64,000 nucleotides of DNA, from contig NC_091112.1 in the NCBI RefSeq assembly GCF_024713975.1, positions 3,475,001 through 3,539,000 on the forward strand, read 5' to 3'. Source of the DNA: Paralichthys olivaceus (taxonomy: Eukaryota; Chordata; Actinopteri; Pleuronectiformes; Paralichthyidae). Below the pieces are notes generated by a model. That model saw only the letters and a program-made list of their open reading frames with translations, was not told the DNA's origin and made no database searches. The position numbers and the translations under genes are program-made. The first letter of the stretch is position 1; each line of letters starts with the position of its first letter. Positions 24,645-36,279 of the stretch are shown piece after piece.

Positions 24645-24740
24645 GTGTGTGCTCGGGAGGTAGAGAGGGTCGTGCACTAAGAAGAAGGTCGGTGGGTTCG
24701 ACCCCCGCCTCCTGCAGTCTGCATTGTGAAGAGGAAAGAA
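24645..24740 (+). repeat. tRNA-like SINE head
   Basis: GGGAGG...GAGGGTCGTGCACTAAG followed by GGTGGGTTCGACCCCC (B-box-like) matches the head of the 3615-3775 element. It is not an intact tRNA: there is no A box or cloverleaf that I can fold. Confidence 0.5.
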
Positions 24741-24909
24741 CCTGAAGTACAAACTGCATCAATGAATATTGAACGTCTAGATTTTCCTCCACAGAGTTTA
24801 AAGGCACATTTCACTCACTCACAAGTTTGTTTTCACTGCATTCACTTAGAATACAGTTCACCCATTCACACGTACATTCATACAGTGCACATCTCTGTCA
24901 CACACTTGG

Positions 24910-24976
24910 CTTGTAGCCTGTAGCTTGTAGCCTGTAGCCTGTAGCCTGTAGCCTGTAGCTTGGAGCTTGGAGCTTG
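24910..24976 (+). repeat. Heptanucleotide minisatellite (YTGTAGC)n
   Basis: About nine tandem heptamers: TTGTAGC/CTGTAGC alternating, then three TTGGAGC-like variants. There are no spacers between units, so this is a simple tandem repeat, not CRISPR. Confidence 0.85.
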
Positions 24977-25228
24977 CCTGCACACGAACACTAAATCACG
25001 CCGGCCCTCGGACTTGACCTCTGGATGAGGCTGGAACGAGATCTTTGTTCCTTCAGGCAATGAAGTGGCCAGAGCTGCACCAGCCATCGGACGAGAGCGA
25101 CGATCAGGATGTGAAGTCACACTTCATTTCATCTTTCAGCACCGATGAGATCTCAGCTGTTATCGGATGAAACTCAACAACCATTACTAAGCGAATAAAG
25201 CTCTTTTGAGTGCTCCCTAACACAAATC

Positions 25229-25231
<3 letters not shown>

Positions 25232-25306
<75 letters not shown>
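25232..25306. repeat. (CA)n microsatellite
   Basis: 75 uninterrupted bases of CA, the longest pure dinucleotide run in the window. Confidence 0.95.
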
Positions 25307-25308
<2 letters not shown>

Positions 25309-25309
25309 T

Positions 25310-26190
25310 TTGTCCGGTGTTTTGAATTCACTGGCTCCCTCACGACAAGATGATAGAAATAATCTCACCGAGTGAGATTGACAGTTCATTTGAGAAATCA
25401 ATATTTACAATTTACTTCTTTCAAAGTTCATTCTTGGAGAGGGCTCCATATTATCCACCTCCCAAATAAGCTGATCATATCTCCACCCGCCCTGGAATGA
25501 GTTTCCTACCCAAAGTGTGTCGTCTTTTTTTCCCTCCTCTCCCCTCTCAGAAATCAATGTCTGCGTTTGTGCGCTTTAATCTGGCCTCTGATGACAGTAA
25601 ATCTTTATCTGTTTCTGGGCAAGCAGCAGTGAGCGGCTGACACCATTTCCCATCAGAACAAAGAGCCAGGCCTGTGTGGACACTGGGAGATACATGGGGC
25701 TCTAATGTGGCTGGACATGTTTCAGCAGGGCCATTAATCAGAGAAGGTGACAGGCCGAGCTGCTGCGCTCGTCTCTGCACCTTTTCATCGGTTGCACTGA
25801 GGATACTGAGGAGTCGGCTGCAGGTGGATGGAGATCAAACCTCAGGTCTGCTCCGATCTTCTCAACGTGGGACAGAAATATTTCTGTTGAACCTTCTGTC
25901 TCAAAAACTGTTTTCACCAGAAGGTTTAACTGAAATAAAAGGAAAACTCCCTTTAGGACTAAAATGATGCTGATTCAGTCACAGCCCTTCAGCAGAAACC
26001 TTGATGGTATAAAATAGCCTCAACACGAACATTTGTTTAAGCTGCGAAAATGTCCCATCGCTCCATTTTCTTGCCCGCTGCTGCTGCATCAGTATTGCTC
26101 ATGACTTTCATTATATCTATAAAGATATAAAATGAAGTTGGAGTCGCCAAACATTATGTTGCTGCAATAAACATTTCAAACATGAGCTGT
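25310..26190. other. Intergenic; candidate regulatory block at 25590-25790
   Basis: 25590-25790 (ACCATTTCCCATCAGAACAA, GTTTCAGCAGGGCCATTAAT) is repeat-free and mixed in composition. Nothing resembling a gene is present. Confidence 0.3.
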
Positions 26191-26192
26191 CT

Positions 26193-26539
26193 GACTGAAA
26201 TAAAGATGGACGACACGTCTCCAATTCCTCCCGCTCTCCAGAAATGAGATACGAATGCTGCCGCCATCTTGTGCCAATAACAGTATCAAGCTCGACCAAT
26301 CACATTAAGTCAGTCTCAGCTGTCAATCATGATGTTTATAGCATAAATAATAATTTAGCACGACATCAGCACGTGACAACGACCTAAAAACCAGTACTCT
26401 GACTTTTTAGTTTAGTTTTTAGTGACCATGTCCCATGGAGGAGGTTTGGGGAGCACAATAGCTTACCTGGAGGAGAAGCGGCCGACTAACTTTGGCTTCA
26501 CTTTTGGAAAGCTATCATGTCGTCCATCTTTATTTAGTC
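26193..26539. mobile_element. Inverted-repeat element family B, full-length copy
   Basis: Left end GACTGAAATAAAGATGGACG then ACACG. Right end in reverse complement GACTAAATAAAGATGGACGA then CATGA. The arms differ by a one-base indel over about 22 bp and face inward 347 bp apart. No transposase frame is present. Relatives lie at 29956-30242 and 58440-58600, with fragments near 29160, 33148 and 55805. Confidence 0.65.
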
Positions 26540-27340
26540 TTTGGTTAAAAAAAAGACACATGAACCTCCACAGACTCACCCACATCACAAAATACGTATC
26601 TTTGCTTTGGGCGGAGTCAAATGAGAAGATCAGCTTCATCTGTAGCTGCAGCTGTTTGATTTAGTTTGACTGAGGATGAATCACAGAGAGAAGTTCACAG
26701 CAACAACACAACAGAGTGAAATAATCTCCAGCTTCCAAACCATCAGAGTTATTCAGTGCGAGCCCACAGTCCCCCTGTGATGATTCATAACCTCCCCTGT
26801 AATAACACCACCTCCAGCACTGAGAGAAAAAACAGACTGGAGTGATATTTATTATTCAGCAGATTTATAACGCCCCCTCAAACAAGGCTGAAGTAGCCCA
26901 CTGCTCCCCGTGTGGCTCCACGGGGAATTATTGGGTGGTAATCTATTGTTGAGCAGCTTTTAGAGTGATGGATGAAAACGTCCGCAGCCTACACACAATC
27001 AATTCATATCTAATTAGGCCGTATTATTTATGATACTCTCAATAGGCAGGGTGGGGGTCTCAGGGGAGGTAGAGAGACCTCAGCTGCCACCGAGGGAAAT
27101 GAGGAATGGGAGAGGTTAACAGGAGGAGGTATTGATTAGCATAGAGGATCCAGAAATTAGTTTCACACAAGTGGAGGCGGAAATCAAGGTTGATTTAGAC
27201 GACGCAGACGAAAATGACAGGAAGCACGAGAGTCAAGGAAGAAGTCAATCAGTCGTTTCTGCTGAGAAACAGAGACCTGACTCCAAAATGTTTCATTTCA
27301 AAACACAAACACACAATTTTTCCATCGAGAAAAATATGAA
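26540..27340. other. Intergenic; candidate regulatory block at 26735-27120
   Basis: 26735-27120 is repeat-free with TATTTATTATTCAGCAG, GGAATTATTGGGTGGTAATC and CATATCTAATTAGGCCGTAT homeodomain-type sites. It is a plausible long-range enhancer of sall3 or galr1, by inference only. Confidence 0.35.
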
Positions 27341-27344
27341 ACAC

Positions 27345-27735
27345 TGAATTAAAGGAAGGAGGACAAGAAAGAAAAGAAACATCAACAAGTTGAAGGAAGC
27401 ACGGAGGGAGAAAGCAGGAAAACTGAATGTATGAGAAGAGAAAAAAGTAAAAGGATAAAAGACTGAGAACGAAAAGAATAATTATTAGAGAGACAGAAAG
27501 AAACAAAGAAATTATAGTAACAAATGAAAATAGGAAGAGAAAGATTTAGTGATTTCATAGACAAAAAAAACAGAAAGAAAGAAAGACGAGGGGGATAGAG
27601 AGAATATATAGAATAATTATACAATGAATAATGTGAATAGAAAGAAAGACTCTATCAACACTTGTACAAGCCTGACATCTGCTGTTTGATTGTTAGAACA
27701 GCAATGAGAAATGAAGAGAAGAGAAGAGAAGAGAA
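27345..27735 (+). repeat. Long purine-rich (GA) tract
   Basis: About 390 bp dominated by A and G on the plus strand (GGAAGGAGG, GAAAGAAAAG, GAGAAGAGAAGAGAAGAG units), the opposite strand bias to the tract at 18866-19385. Confidence 0.6.
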
Positions 27736-29955
27736 GAGGTCTTGTTCCTGTCCTGTGACTCTTGGTTGAAGACGTCAGGAGCAGTTAAATGTCTCAGGAA
27801 TAAATGAAATCCATGGCTGAAGATCAAAAGAAGAAAAAAGAAGATTGATGATTTGGTCTTTTCATGAAATCTCATCTCAACTCAACCTCTTCTTTCCTCC
27901 GTCCTGCGTCACAGCGACACAGATTCACTCCTTCACCTGGAGGAAACAGAAAATAGCTTAATAACATCTCCCCGAGTGTTTTATGTAACAGAGTCGTTTG
28001 TGAAGGAGGAAAGAAATGAAATGAGACTGAGAGATGTTATTCAGCCTCTCAGACAGAATCCAAGTGTGAATTGAAAAGCAGCAAACAGACGTATCACATC
28101 TTCCAAAGAAGAGGTGATAGAAAACATCTGGAAACATCAGCAGAGTGTGGGAGTTTCTACTTTAGCTTCCACTGATGTGTGAAATGTGGGTGAGAATCAA
28201 CAGCTGCCTGGAAACATGATTCATTTGTCAATTCAAGTAAATAATTCTGATTTTGCTAACATAAAAATAATGGTTTGTGTTATTCATCTTAAGCTAACTG
28301 TTAATTTTTATGTTCTGTTACATAAAGTAAATTTTTTCAGCACTAATTGCTGCAAAATCATCGAGGAAACATTTGAGATTAAAATCTTTCCTCTCATATT
28401 TATTATTTATAGAAAATAACTTAAAGTCCCTGTTCCAATATTAACTTGAATGTGAACGCAACAACATATAATAAAACATACACCTTCTGTTTGAATGAGA
28501 CTCCACAGCCTCCTCTTCACTAATCACAGCTGCACTTACAAGTCGTGTTGAGCGTTTAACTTGTTGATGTAACAGAGGGATTTTATGTGCAGCACAAAAT
28601 ATGATGTGTTTTAAAGCACCTCTCACACACAGCCTCTATTATCTGCACTGCTCCTCTGCAGCAAATCTCAATTTCACACATTAACTCATCTCTTTTGCAA
28701 ACACAAAGCTCCGATTCATATGCAAATCCTCTCTTTTCTGACTCAGTGCGAGTAATCGAAGCTGCTCCAGTTTTCAGGATGATAGCGACTGCGGGGCGTG
28801 GACGACGGAGCAGGGAGGAGCTTCACCTGTTTGAAATGGTTCAGCCTCGGGGATAAACTGAGAATAATGTGTAATCTGTGATCAGAGAGACGAGTGAAAC
28901 AGTTCCGGTAAAACTGATAATATCAGAACAAACTGTACCGCTCAGTGAATACAGCTGTGGCTCCAGCACGAGTGACAAGAGACTGTGTAATCTGTTTATT
29001 GCTTGGAATAATATTTATTCCTTCACAATATTTTATACACTTAATGAAAACACTTGGACTTTAAAGTAAAACTGATGCATTTGTCTGCATGTGGGTTAAA
29101 ATAATGAGAAACTGGACAAACCCTACAAATGGCCTCGTTTTTATTTTTATTTGTTTTCAATCAAAGAAACTGAGACTGTTAAAAAAGACCAACGTCGGAG
29201 CTCCACTTCTTCCCGCTATCCAGAAATGAAGCCAAAATATCCAGGATCCATATTGCAAGTCCACAAGCAAACTCATTGTAATCAAGCTGTAGTTTTAAAG
29301 TTGAAGAAGTTGTATAATTTTCTCACTTTGCTTCTCTTATGACACTGACTCTAACAGGGAACAACAGACAGGAAAATAAAGATTGAGACTCTCACTGTTT
29401 ATTCTGCTGTGAACATTCTGTGGAATCTCAGGTGTGAACCAGCGAGGGTCTTTATTTATCCTTCAGCGTTTAGTCTTCGAGGACAGAACAGTTGTCTGAC
29501 ATTTACATGCTGTACTATTTACTCTAATGTACATGCAGCTGCTGTTCTGTGGTATAAATCTAATGTATGTACATAATAACCCGGCCTATCGGGGCTGAGG
29601 CGACTCTATGGGAAAAGAGCCAGTTGTATTTGTCAGAGTCATGATGAATAGGCCTGAATGAAAGGTTGTGAAATGTAATGCACTTGAATCCGTCTTTTCT
29701 CGTTTAACAAAAAGAAACTGAATCATTAGACGAAGGATTTGGTGGAAACACCACAGTCTTTGCTCTTTTGTGTCAACAAGAAGCTTGAAAATAAAGTTTT
29801 ATAAGATTATATGAGAGTTGAACTTCACTGCAGGAGACAGATGATTGTGTTCTGTCTTTATTCACATTATCTGTAACAGATCTTTGATAAATACAGCCTT
29901 TCATTACATTTTGGTATTTTCATGCCTTAAATTTGAAATTAAAGTTCACGCCTGC
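27736..29955. other. Intergenic, no gene seen
   Basis: AT-rich. Around 29160-29260 is a family-B fragment (CCGCTATCCAGAAATGAAGC compared with CCGCTCTCCAGAAATGAG at 26230). 29560-29690 is a weak regulatory candidate. A TTTATT at 29857-29862 could serve as the minus-strand poly(A) signal of galr1, giving a roughly 590-nt 3' UTR, but this is uncertain because the 29956-30242 repeat lies between. Confidence 0.35.
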
Positions 29956-30242
29956 AGACTGTAAATAAAGATGGTCGACATAACAAAAATGAAGCCAAAT
30001 CATCTTGATCACCCCCTGGTGGCTGGCTGTGGTATCAGCCTCCTCCATGTTAGTGTATGGGACACAGACCAAACTTAAAGGTCAAAGGTGGGTTCTTTCA
30101 TTTTATGTATTTCTTATCACACTATTCAGTTTTCCAGTAAATTTGTTATTAATGATTCGAAGCCTGTATGTGGGATATTTTAGCTTCACTTTGGTGCCGC
30201 AGGACGAAGTGGAGACATGTCGTCCATCTTTGTTTACAGTCT
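29956..30242. mobile_element. Inverted-repeat element family B, full-length copy
   Basis: Left end AGACTGTAAATAAAGATGGT then CGACAT. Right end in reverse complement AGACTGTAAACAAAGATGGA then CGACATGT. The arms are nearly identical over 26 bp with an inward spacing of 287 bp. The internal AAGCCAAATCATCTTGATC and CCTCCTCCATGTTAGTG blocks recur at 58490-58560, confirming a family. Confidence 0.7.
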
Positions 30243-30446
30243 GTCCCTGCTATCTGAAAACAATAAACTCTTGTCCTGCAACAAAACCAAACCTCTTGGT
30301 GGTGGCACGATGGAAAAACAAAAGGTAGTGGCAAACAGAATACCTGTTAACGTATTTCTATTATGGATACTCGTCAGCAGCCTCACAAAAACCGTCAGAC
30401 TCTATAAAAACCACAGGAGCTGCTCTCAGCATCTTTATGGACGTCA

Positions 30447-32429
30447 TCAAAGCATTTTACTGATCTGAGAGTCGTGACCTTTGTAAGCCACGCTGACGTT
30501 CGTGGACAGCGGCGGCTCCATCCTGCGCAGGTCCCTGGTGTCGTTCAGGGGACACTCGCTGGGCGCCCGGCACCGGAACACCTGCTTGTAGGAGTTCCTG
30601 AAGTTCTCCGACAGGAAGGCGTAGATGATGGGGTTGACCGAGGAGTTGCTGTAGGCCAGGCAGTGGGCCACCATCCTGAACAGGAAGGACGCCTGGTTCA
30701 GGGGGAAAGAGCCGAACTCCACCCACAGGTGCACGATGTGGTGGGGCAGCCAGGACAGACAGAAGACCACCACCACCACCAGGACTGTCTGTGCCGTCTG
30801 TGCAGCAGGAAACAGACGAGACAATGACGGGTAATATAACGTCATGTGATCAAATATATAAGTCTGTGGAGGAGCCGAATCAGGGAGATAATGATGGGTA
30901 ATATAACCTCATCAAATGAAATAAAAACAGATAAATGAGACATGCATTTTATGGCTTGTTTTCTTCTTTTCTTGACACTAAATCATTTTTCTAACTAGAC
31001 TTTACTCTAACAAACATCATGCGATAAGATAAATTAGTTTATACTGATATTCAGTTCTGTAGAGCTGTTTTTCCCCAGCGAGCACTGTGTGCACGTTCCT
31101 TTCAGGCGGCACTATATCACAGGGCGTCAGTCGTTACAGGAGAAGCACGTTCACGTTAGTCCAACATCTTCAGTCACGACAATTCATCACTGAACATCAA
31201 GCCTGAAAATGATCCAACGTGGAGACAGAAGAAAAATAAAACTCACACCAACCTTCTTTTTGGAGAGCTCTGATTTCTTGGAGACGTTTCTCAGCTTTTT
31301 GTGCAGATATTTTAAAACCTGAAATAACAAAGACATGAAGTTAAAATATTTGTTTATATTTTGTAAAGTTGCATCTACATTTTTACATATTGTATAGTGT
31401 CTCATGTTCTATCTATCCTTCTATCTATCTATCACCTCTAAAGGTGTCTTTATTGAAAAACTAAAATCTGTCTATCCGTCTATCCATTCATCTTTCTATC
31501 TATCCATCTATCTAATTGTCTATCCATTCATCTATCTATCAATCTATCTATCTATCCATCTATTTATCCATCCATTTGTCTAATTCATGGATCTTGAATC
31601 AGAGGGAACTGATTTCTATGATTGTGCGTAATTTGAAGCATCTTGAATGAATTTAAAAAGACTGTAGATCAAATTAACTTAAATTAAATCAAACTTTGGG
31701 CACAAGCAAATATGCAGTTTGTTCCCATGCATGCGTAAAATCCGCCAGTACTGTGGATTCTTGCGCACCCACCTTTGCGTAGCAGACAGATATGAGGCAG
31801 AGCGGCAGGAGGTATCCGAAAACAAAGGTGCACACCACGTAGACTTTCCTCTGGTGGTCGGGCCAGACCTCCCAGCAGAACGTGGTGTTGTCCTCCCTCT
31901 CCACGATGCTCTGGTAGTGCGCCACGGGAGCCGCCATCACCAGGGACAGGGTCCAGATCAACACCACCCCGAGCATGGCGTGGCGCGCCACCCGGATCGA
32001 CGAGGACTTCCTGGCGTGCACGATGGCCACGTAGCGGTCCACGGACATCGCCGACAGGGTGAAGATGCTGACCAGCATGGACACGGTGAAGAAGTAGTGG
32101 ATGAACTTGCAGATGAAGGCGCCCAGCACCCATGTGGGCAGCATGTAGATGGTGGACTGGAAGGGGACGCAGCAGAGCAGGTAGGACAGGTCCGCCACGC
32201 TCAGGTTCAGGATGAAGATGTTGGTCGTGTTCCTCGGTTGACCCGGTTTGCTGCGCGCCAGCACCGTGATCACCATCGCGTTCCCGAGCGCACCCAGGAT
32301 GAAAATCAATCCGAATATGAGCAGGGAGATGAAGTTATCTACACCCATCCCCAGAATGAGTTTAGCAGGCAGCTTCACGGTGCTGGTGTCCACGGGCACA
32401 TGACTCTGGTTCTCCACCTGGAGCTCCAT
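30447..32429 (-). CDS. galr1: Galanin receptor type 1
   Basis: Three coding exons: 31773-32429, 31253-31318 and 30447-30797, all in phase 0 with GT/AG borders, giving 357 residues (human about 349). It is a class A GPCR for the neuropeptide galanin, Gi/o-coupled, at the plasma membrane of neurons and endocrine cells. Visible marks are an N-terminal NQS sequon at 7, seven hydrophobic segments, Cys107 and Cys185 for the loop disulfide, DRY at 131-133, the small exon-2 third intracellular loop rich in Lys (LHKKLRNVSKKSE), CLSWLP in TM6 and NSSVNPIIY in TM7, then a Cys-containing tail. The exon layout, with the TM5/ICL3 segment as a 66-nt exon, and the residues match GALR1 rather than GALR2/3. 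Which teleost paralogue it is cannot be decided. It sits in the mammalian order between sall3 and mbp. Confidence 0.92.
31405..31580. repeat. Imperfect (CTAT)n tetranucleotide repeat in galr1 intron 1
   Basis: TCTATCTATC units with CCAT and TTAT variants across roughly 170 bp between galr1 exons 1 and 2. Confidence 0.85.
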
Positions 32430-32700
32430 GGGTTTAAATGAGTGCAGAGGAGTTACATGTTAATATAAAAGAAGCGTTTCCTCCACATGGAGCTCAGACT
32501 GAGGAGGAGCAGCTCATGCATGTGCACGCTGCTCCCTGCCTCCATAGGAAACGTCACCATGTTGTGCGCAGCAGATCCCACCAATACCTGTCCACTGTTT
32601 CCAGTAAGTAACCTGCAGCCAGTCAGAGGGGAATTAAACAACCCTCTGATCCACAAGGACTCAACACAACAAGTTCATTAACCACTCAGTCTCACTTTAG
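32430..32700 (-). promoter_or_regulatory. galr1: galr1 5' UTR and proximal upstream region
   Basis: On the minus strand a TTTTATATTAAC motif lies about 35 bp before the ATG; it could be a TATA-like element only if the 5' UTR is very short. No other start signal is clear. No CpG island is obvious beyond the exon itself. Confidence 0.3.
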
Positions 32701-34369
32701 TTTTAAAGTACTTATCGTTTTACCTGAAATCAATTTCCACTGCGAAAATGCAAGAATTTAGAAGTGTGGCTTTGTGTTTTTTATTATAATGTACTTTTTC
32801 TTTTCTTTCCGTTTAAATATCAACACTTTTATTAAATCATTGGTTTAAATCAAACCTATAAAATCTATAATTGAACGGTTGTTGGTATAAACTGGGAGCG
32901 TGTGGAGTTTAAAGGTGCAGGGGGAGGTTTCCAGTTAACGAGTTGCATCTTGGGAAATGTAGGGTGCAGCAGAATTTGTTATAAGTCAATGTCTTCACAA
33001 ACCAGATGGTGGCGCTAAATTAAAGATATTTCATGGCAGTGAATTGAAATTTCCCCCTTTCTCTAAAATTACACACAACACATGTCACAAGGCATCACAC
33101 TCTGGAGAACATGATTGAGATATTTCAGTCGGGATCATCACCTGGAAATAAAAATGGACGTAGACTCCGGGTCTGTAAAGTGAAGCCAAAACCTGAAACC
33201 TGATGTTCATTTGTAAAGATGGCGTCGGACAAAATGTCAAACCTGATGCCTCAAGACGGCAGCTCAGAAACCGACGGGTGATTTAACAGCGTCGCAGACG
33301 GACAACCTCTGATATCTTCCAGGTTCAAGAAACTAAAACTCCAGAGCGTTTTTGATTCAAATCTTATAAAATGAGTCTCGATTAAACGAGTGAAGGTGTC
33401 GGAGCCGGCAGAGAAAGGGTTCCTCCTTTTCATCGATCGCCCTCAGCCCTTCTCTCAGTCTCTGTTATTGAGCTGCTCTGACCACATCTGGCAACAGCTG
33501 TATTATCATTATTAAAACATGTGAATCTCAGGCAGACCACCGCGGAGAGACAACCATGACAACAAATATGATGCACATTGCATGTAACCTGAGAGCAGAG
33601 GCTGATGTTATCTCTCCAGTTGTCCTCAGATGATTGTGATCGTGAGCTCCAGCTCTCATCGTTTACACGTCCGCTTAATTTACTGGCGTTGATTCTACAA
33701 CTCTTTACTCCTTCGCTGATGAAAACCTGCGGATAAGAGAAGGAGATGACAGTCATTATATCTCCCTTCTTTTTCTTTTTTTTTTTCAATCATTGAGTTA
33801 TTATACTTCTAGGGGCATGGCGTTGTTTTGTAATTGGTTTCTCAGCTCGTGTCCTGAAGCAGTCTGAAGTTTCCATGGTGACTCTTCACTTCATCGACCG
33901 ATATGTTATCCCCCCCCCTTTCTACTGCGGGGGGAAGACAGAGTGAAGCTTGGAGACGGCGTCCGATCATCCCAGAGATGTATCAGCCATTCCTGCAGGA
34001 TCTTGACGTGATTTGAAAAACAGAGAAAGATAAATGTCCTGTTACGTCCGGAAGGCGCCGACTGTTTCAGGACCACGGACAGTTCATCTCATGTTTGACT
34101 TTGATGTGAGGTTTCATCTCTCACATCTGCGTCTAACTCAACAGATACGTGCCGACCGTCAGTCTCAGTTGAGTGTGTTGATGTTTTTCTGGTGTTACTT
34201 CAAGGTTCAGTGTTCAAGGATACGTAATTGTCGTTCCAATCCACATACGAAGACATCGACGGCCAAACTAAAGTGCAAATAAACACAATCCTTCTACAAG
34301 ACACTTGAAACTGAATCGTCCTCCTATAGCGGAGCTTTAAAGTGAGTTTCAGCTCATTGTTCAGTACGG
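32701..34369. other. galr1-mbp interval, no gene seen; repeat fragments
   Basis: 33148-33235 carries a family-B fragment (GTGAAGCCAAAACC, GTAAAGATGGCGTCGGAC). 32930-33015 contains GATGGTGGCGCTAA-type repeat sequence. Short frames are featureless. Confidence 0.4.
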
Positions 34370-34790
34370 ATGAATAAATAAATGCAGAGATAAATAATTA
34401 AATGCATCAAAACACTTACGGCTGGTGAAGCAATGCTATTCATTTATTTATAAATTAAAAGTTTGTTTCTGTAAATCTATATTTATCTGGTAATTTATAC
34501 TTTATTTATTTATGTATCATTTTTTTCTTTATTCTATTTATTTATGTATTTATTTATTATTGTTTATTTTTTTATGTTAAAAGAATTTAAATCTTTATTT
34601 CTAGTGAAAATTATAATTTGTTTCTCGATTTTACTTTCATTCATTTATTTCTACATTTATTTATTTTTGCATTAATTTACATTATATTTTTTTAATTCAT
34701 TTATTATTTTATATATGTTTATTTATTTCTACATTTATTAATTAAATATATAGATAAATAAATGTAGAAACATATGAAGACATTAATGTA
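34370..34790. repeat. AT-rich (ATTT)n-like low-complexity tract
   Basis: Roughly 420 bp of degenerate TTTATTTA and AATAAATA units, with almost no G or C over long stretches. Confidence 0.75.
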
Positions 34791-36238
34791 GCTTTTGTGA
34801 TCGTCCGATTCATCTCATGCCACCGGCTCGAAGGTCAAATTTTAATTGTTGATTTATAGAAATGTCAGCTTCACGTGTATTCTGTGTTCATGGACTTACA
34901 AAAGACTGTGAGATCATTGTGAGGCAGATCAGTTGTGGTACTTTATTATCCTTCAGTTTGTCGTTTCCTCCTCTTCCTCTTCTTTTAATCTATCATATGT
35001 CAAAGTTTTCCCTCTTCCTCACAAATATCTGAGCTTTTAAGGTGTATTTTCTGTGTGAGATCAATTATTGATTTTGTGCTCTATAAATAAAACTGACTTA
35101 AAAGAGAGATCTTTTCTTTGTGGAGCGTGAGACATTAACGTTTCCTCCACAGACTAATTAACCGTTAAAGAGCCGAAATGTGACGTTTGAATTTCCGTCT
35201 CAGCTTTGAATCTGTGATTTCATGATATCAGACCACAAACCCAGTGTCGCTGTATCATCCCCATCCCTCCTCTGGGATTCCCTCTACCGACCCTATTAGA
35301 GCCTCGAGGAGATAAGCTGCTTTGGACCCGGCTGCTCTCCCTCTCAGGTGTTTAGCCCCTGCGCTCCCACCTGAGTCAGACCTGTAGTTGCCATGACACT
35401 GAGCCACGAGCAGAGACCAGAGCAACAGCACATCCATTTACCCCAATAATTTGAAAATGGGTTTACCCTGTCTGCAAAGTAGCTGCGAGCCTTACGTTGC
35501 CGTTTGGGTGATTTAGCTGCGACAGGCCCAGGTGTTTGTTCTGTTTTGTTCTGGTCAGCTGTCTGCCCTCATTTCACAAACACCAAGTCAGATCATGACG
35601 TTTGTTTATCAGTGACGGAGACGCAGACGCTGAGAATCAGTCTAGAGTCTGATTCTCTTCAAGTTCGCTTCAGTCTTTTCTGTCTCAGAACTGTGGAGTC
35701 GGGAAACTGAGACTTAAAAGCCCCATTTTACTAAATAACTTTATATTACAAATACAACCTGAATGAATCCTCAACTATAACATTGGTCCAAGAATCACAG
35801 AGGGGTAGTGAGCTGGATGCAATTTGCAAGCTCACCACTAGATGCCACAAAATCCCACACACTGAACCTTTAAAGATCTTAAATCGAGTCGAGGTTTCTG
35901 TTGAGATTGTGAGTCAGAGACGTGTTTAATCACCACAAAAGTGAATTAACAGTCTCAGTGGGACTGAGTGGGTTTCTCCTGCAGGGAGTCTGGGGCTGTG
36001 CAGCCTCTTGCTGTGATTCCCTGCACCAGCAGTAGAGGGAGTGACGGAGGTTTGCATGAGCGCTCGTGTCATTTCAGAGTGATTCGTCTTTCTGAGAGTG
36101 ACACTGAGGCGAGAGCTGGGACAAACTGCTCTGCTTTCAGATGCTGTCTGGAGCCAGAGGTCTTTTTAAACATTTATTTGCAGATATTAATGTGTGTGCT
36201 CAGTGTCAGCAGCAGCTCCTACAAGTTCAGCACGGTCT

Positions 36239-36239
<1 letters not shown>
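34791..36239. other. galr1-mbp interval, no gene seen
   Basis: 35790-35872 resembles a common fish interspersed repeat (CACCACTAGATGCCACAAAA ... CACACTGAACCTTTAAAG). The remaining frames have no domain. Confidence 0.35.

Positions 36240-36274
<35 letters not shown>
36240..36274. repeat. (CA)n microsatellite
   Basis: 35 bases of uninterrupted CA. Confidence 0.95.

Positions 36275-36279
<5 letters not shown>

Noticed and set aside
24690-24715. tRNA gene suggested by GGGTTCGACCCCC
   Set aside because: No A box or cloverleaf; the same head recurs at 3615, so it is a SINE.
24910-24976. CRISPR-like short repeat array
   Set aside because: Contiguous heptamers without spacers, in a vertebrate genome.
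31719-32441. 240-codon frame on the plus strand, antisense to galr1 exon 1
   Set aside because: It mirrors the GC-rich codons of galr1, is His/Gln/Asp-biased and has no domain; it is a shadow frame.
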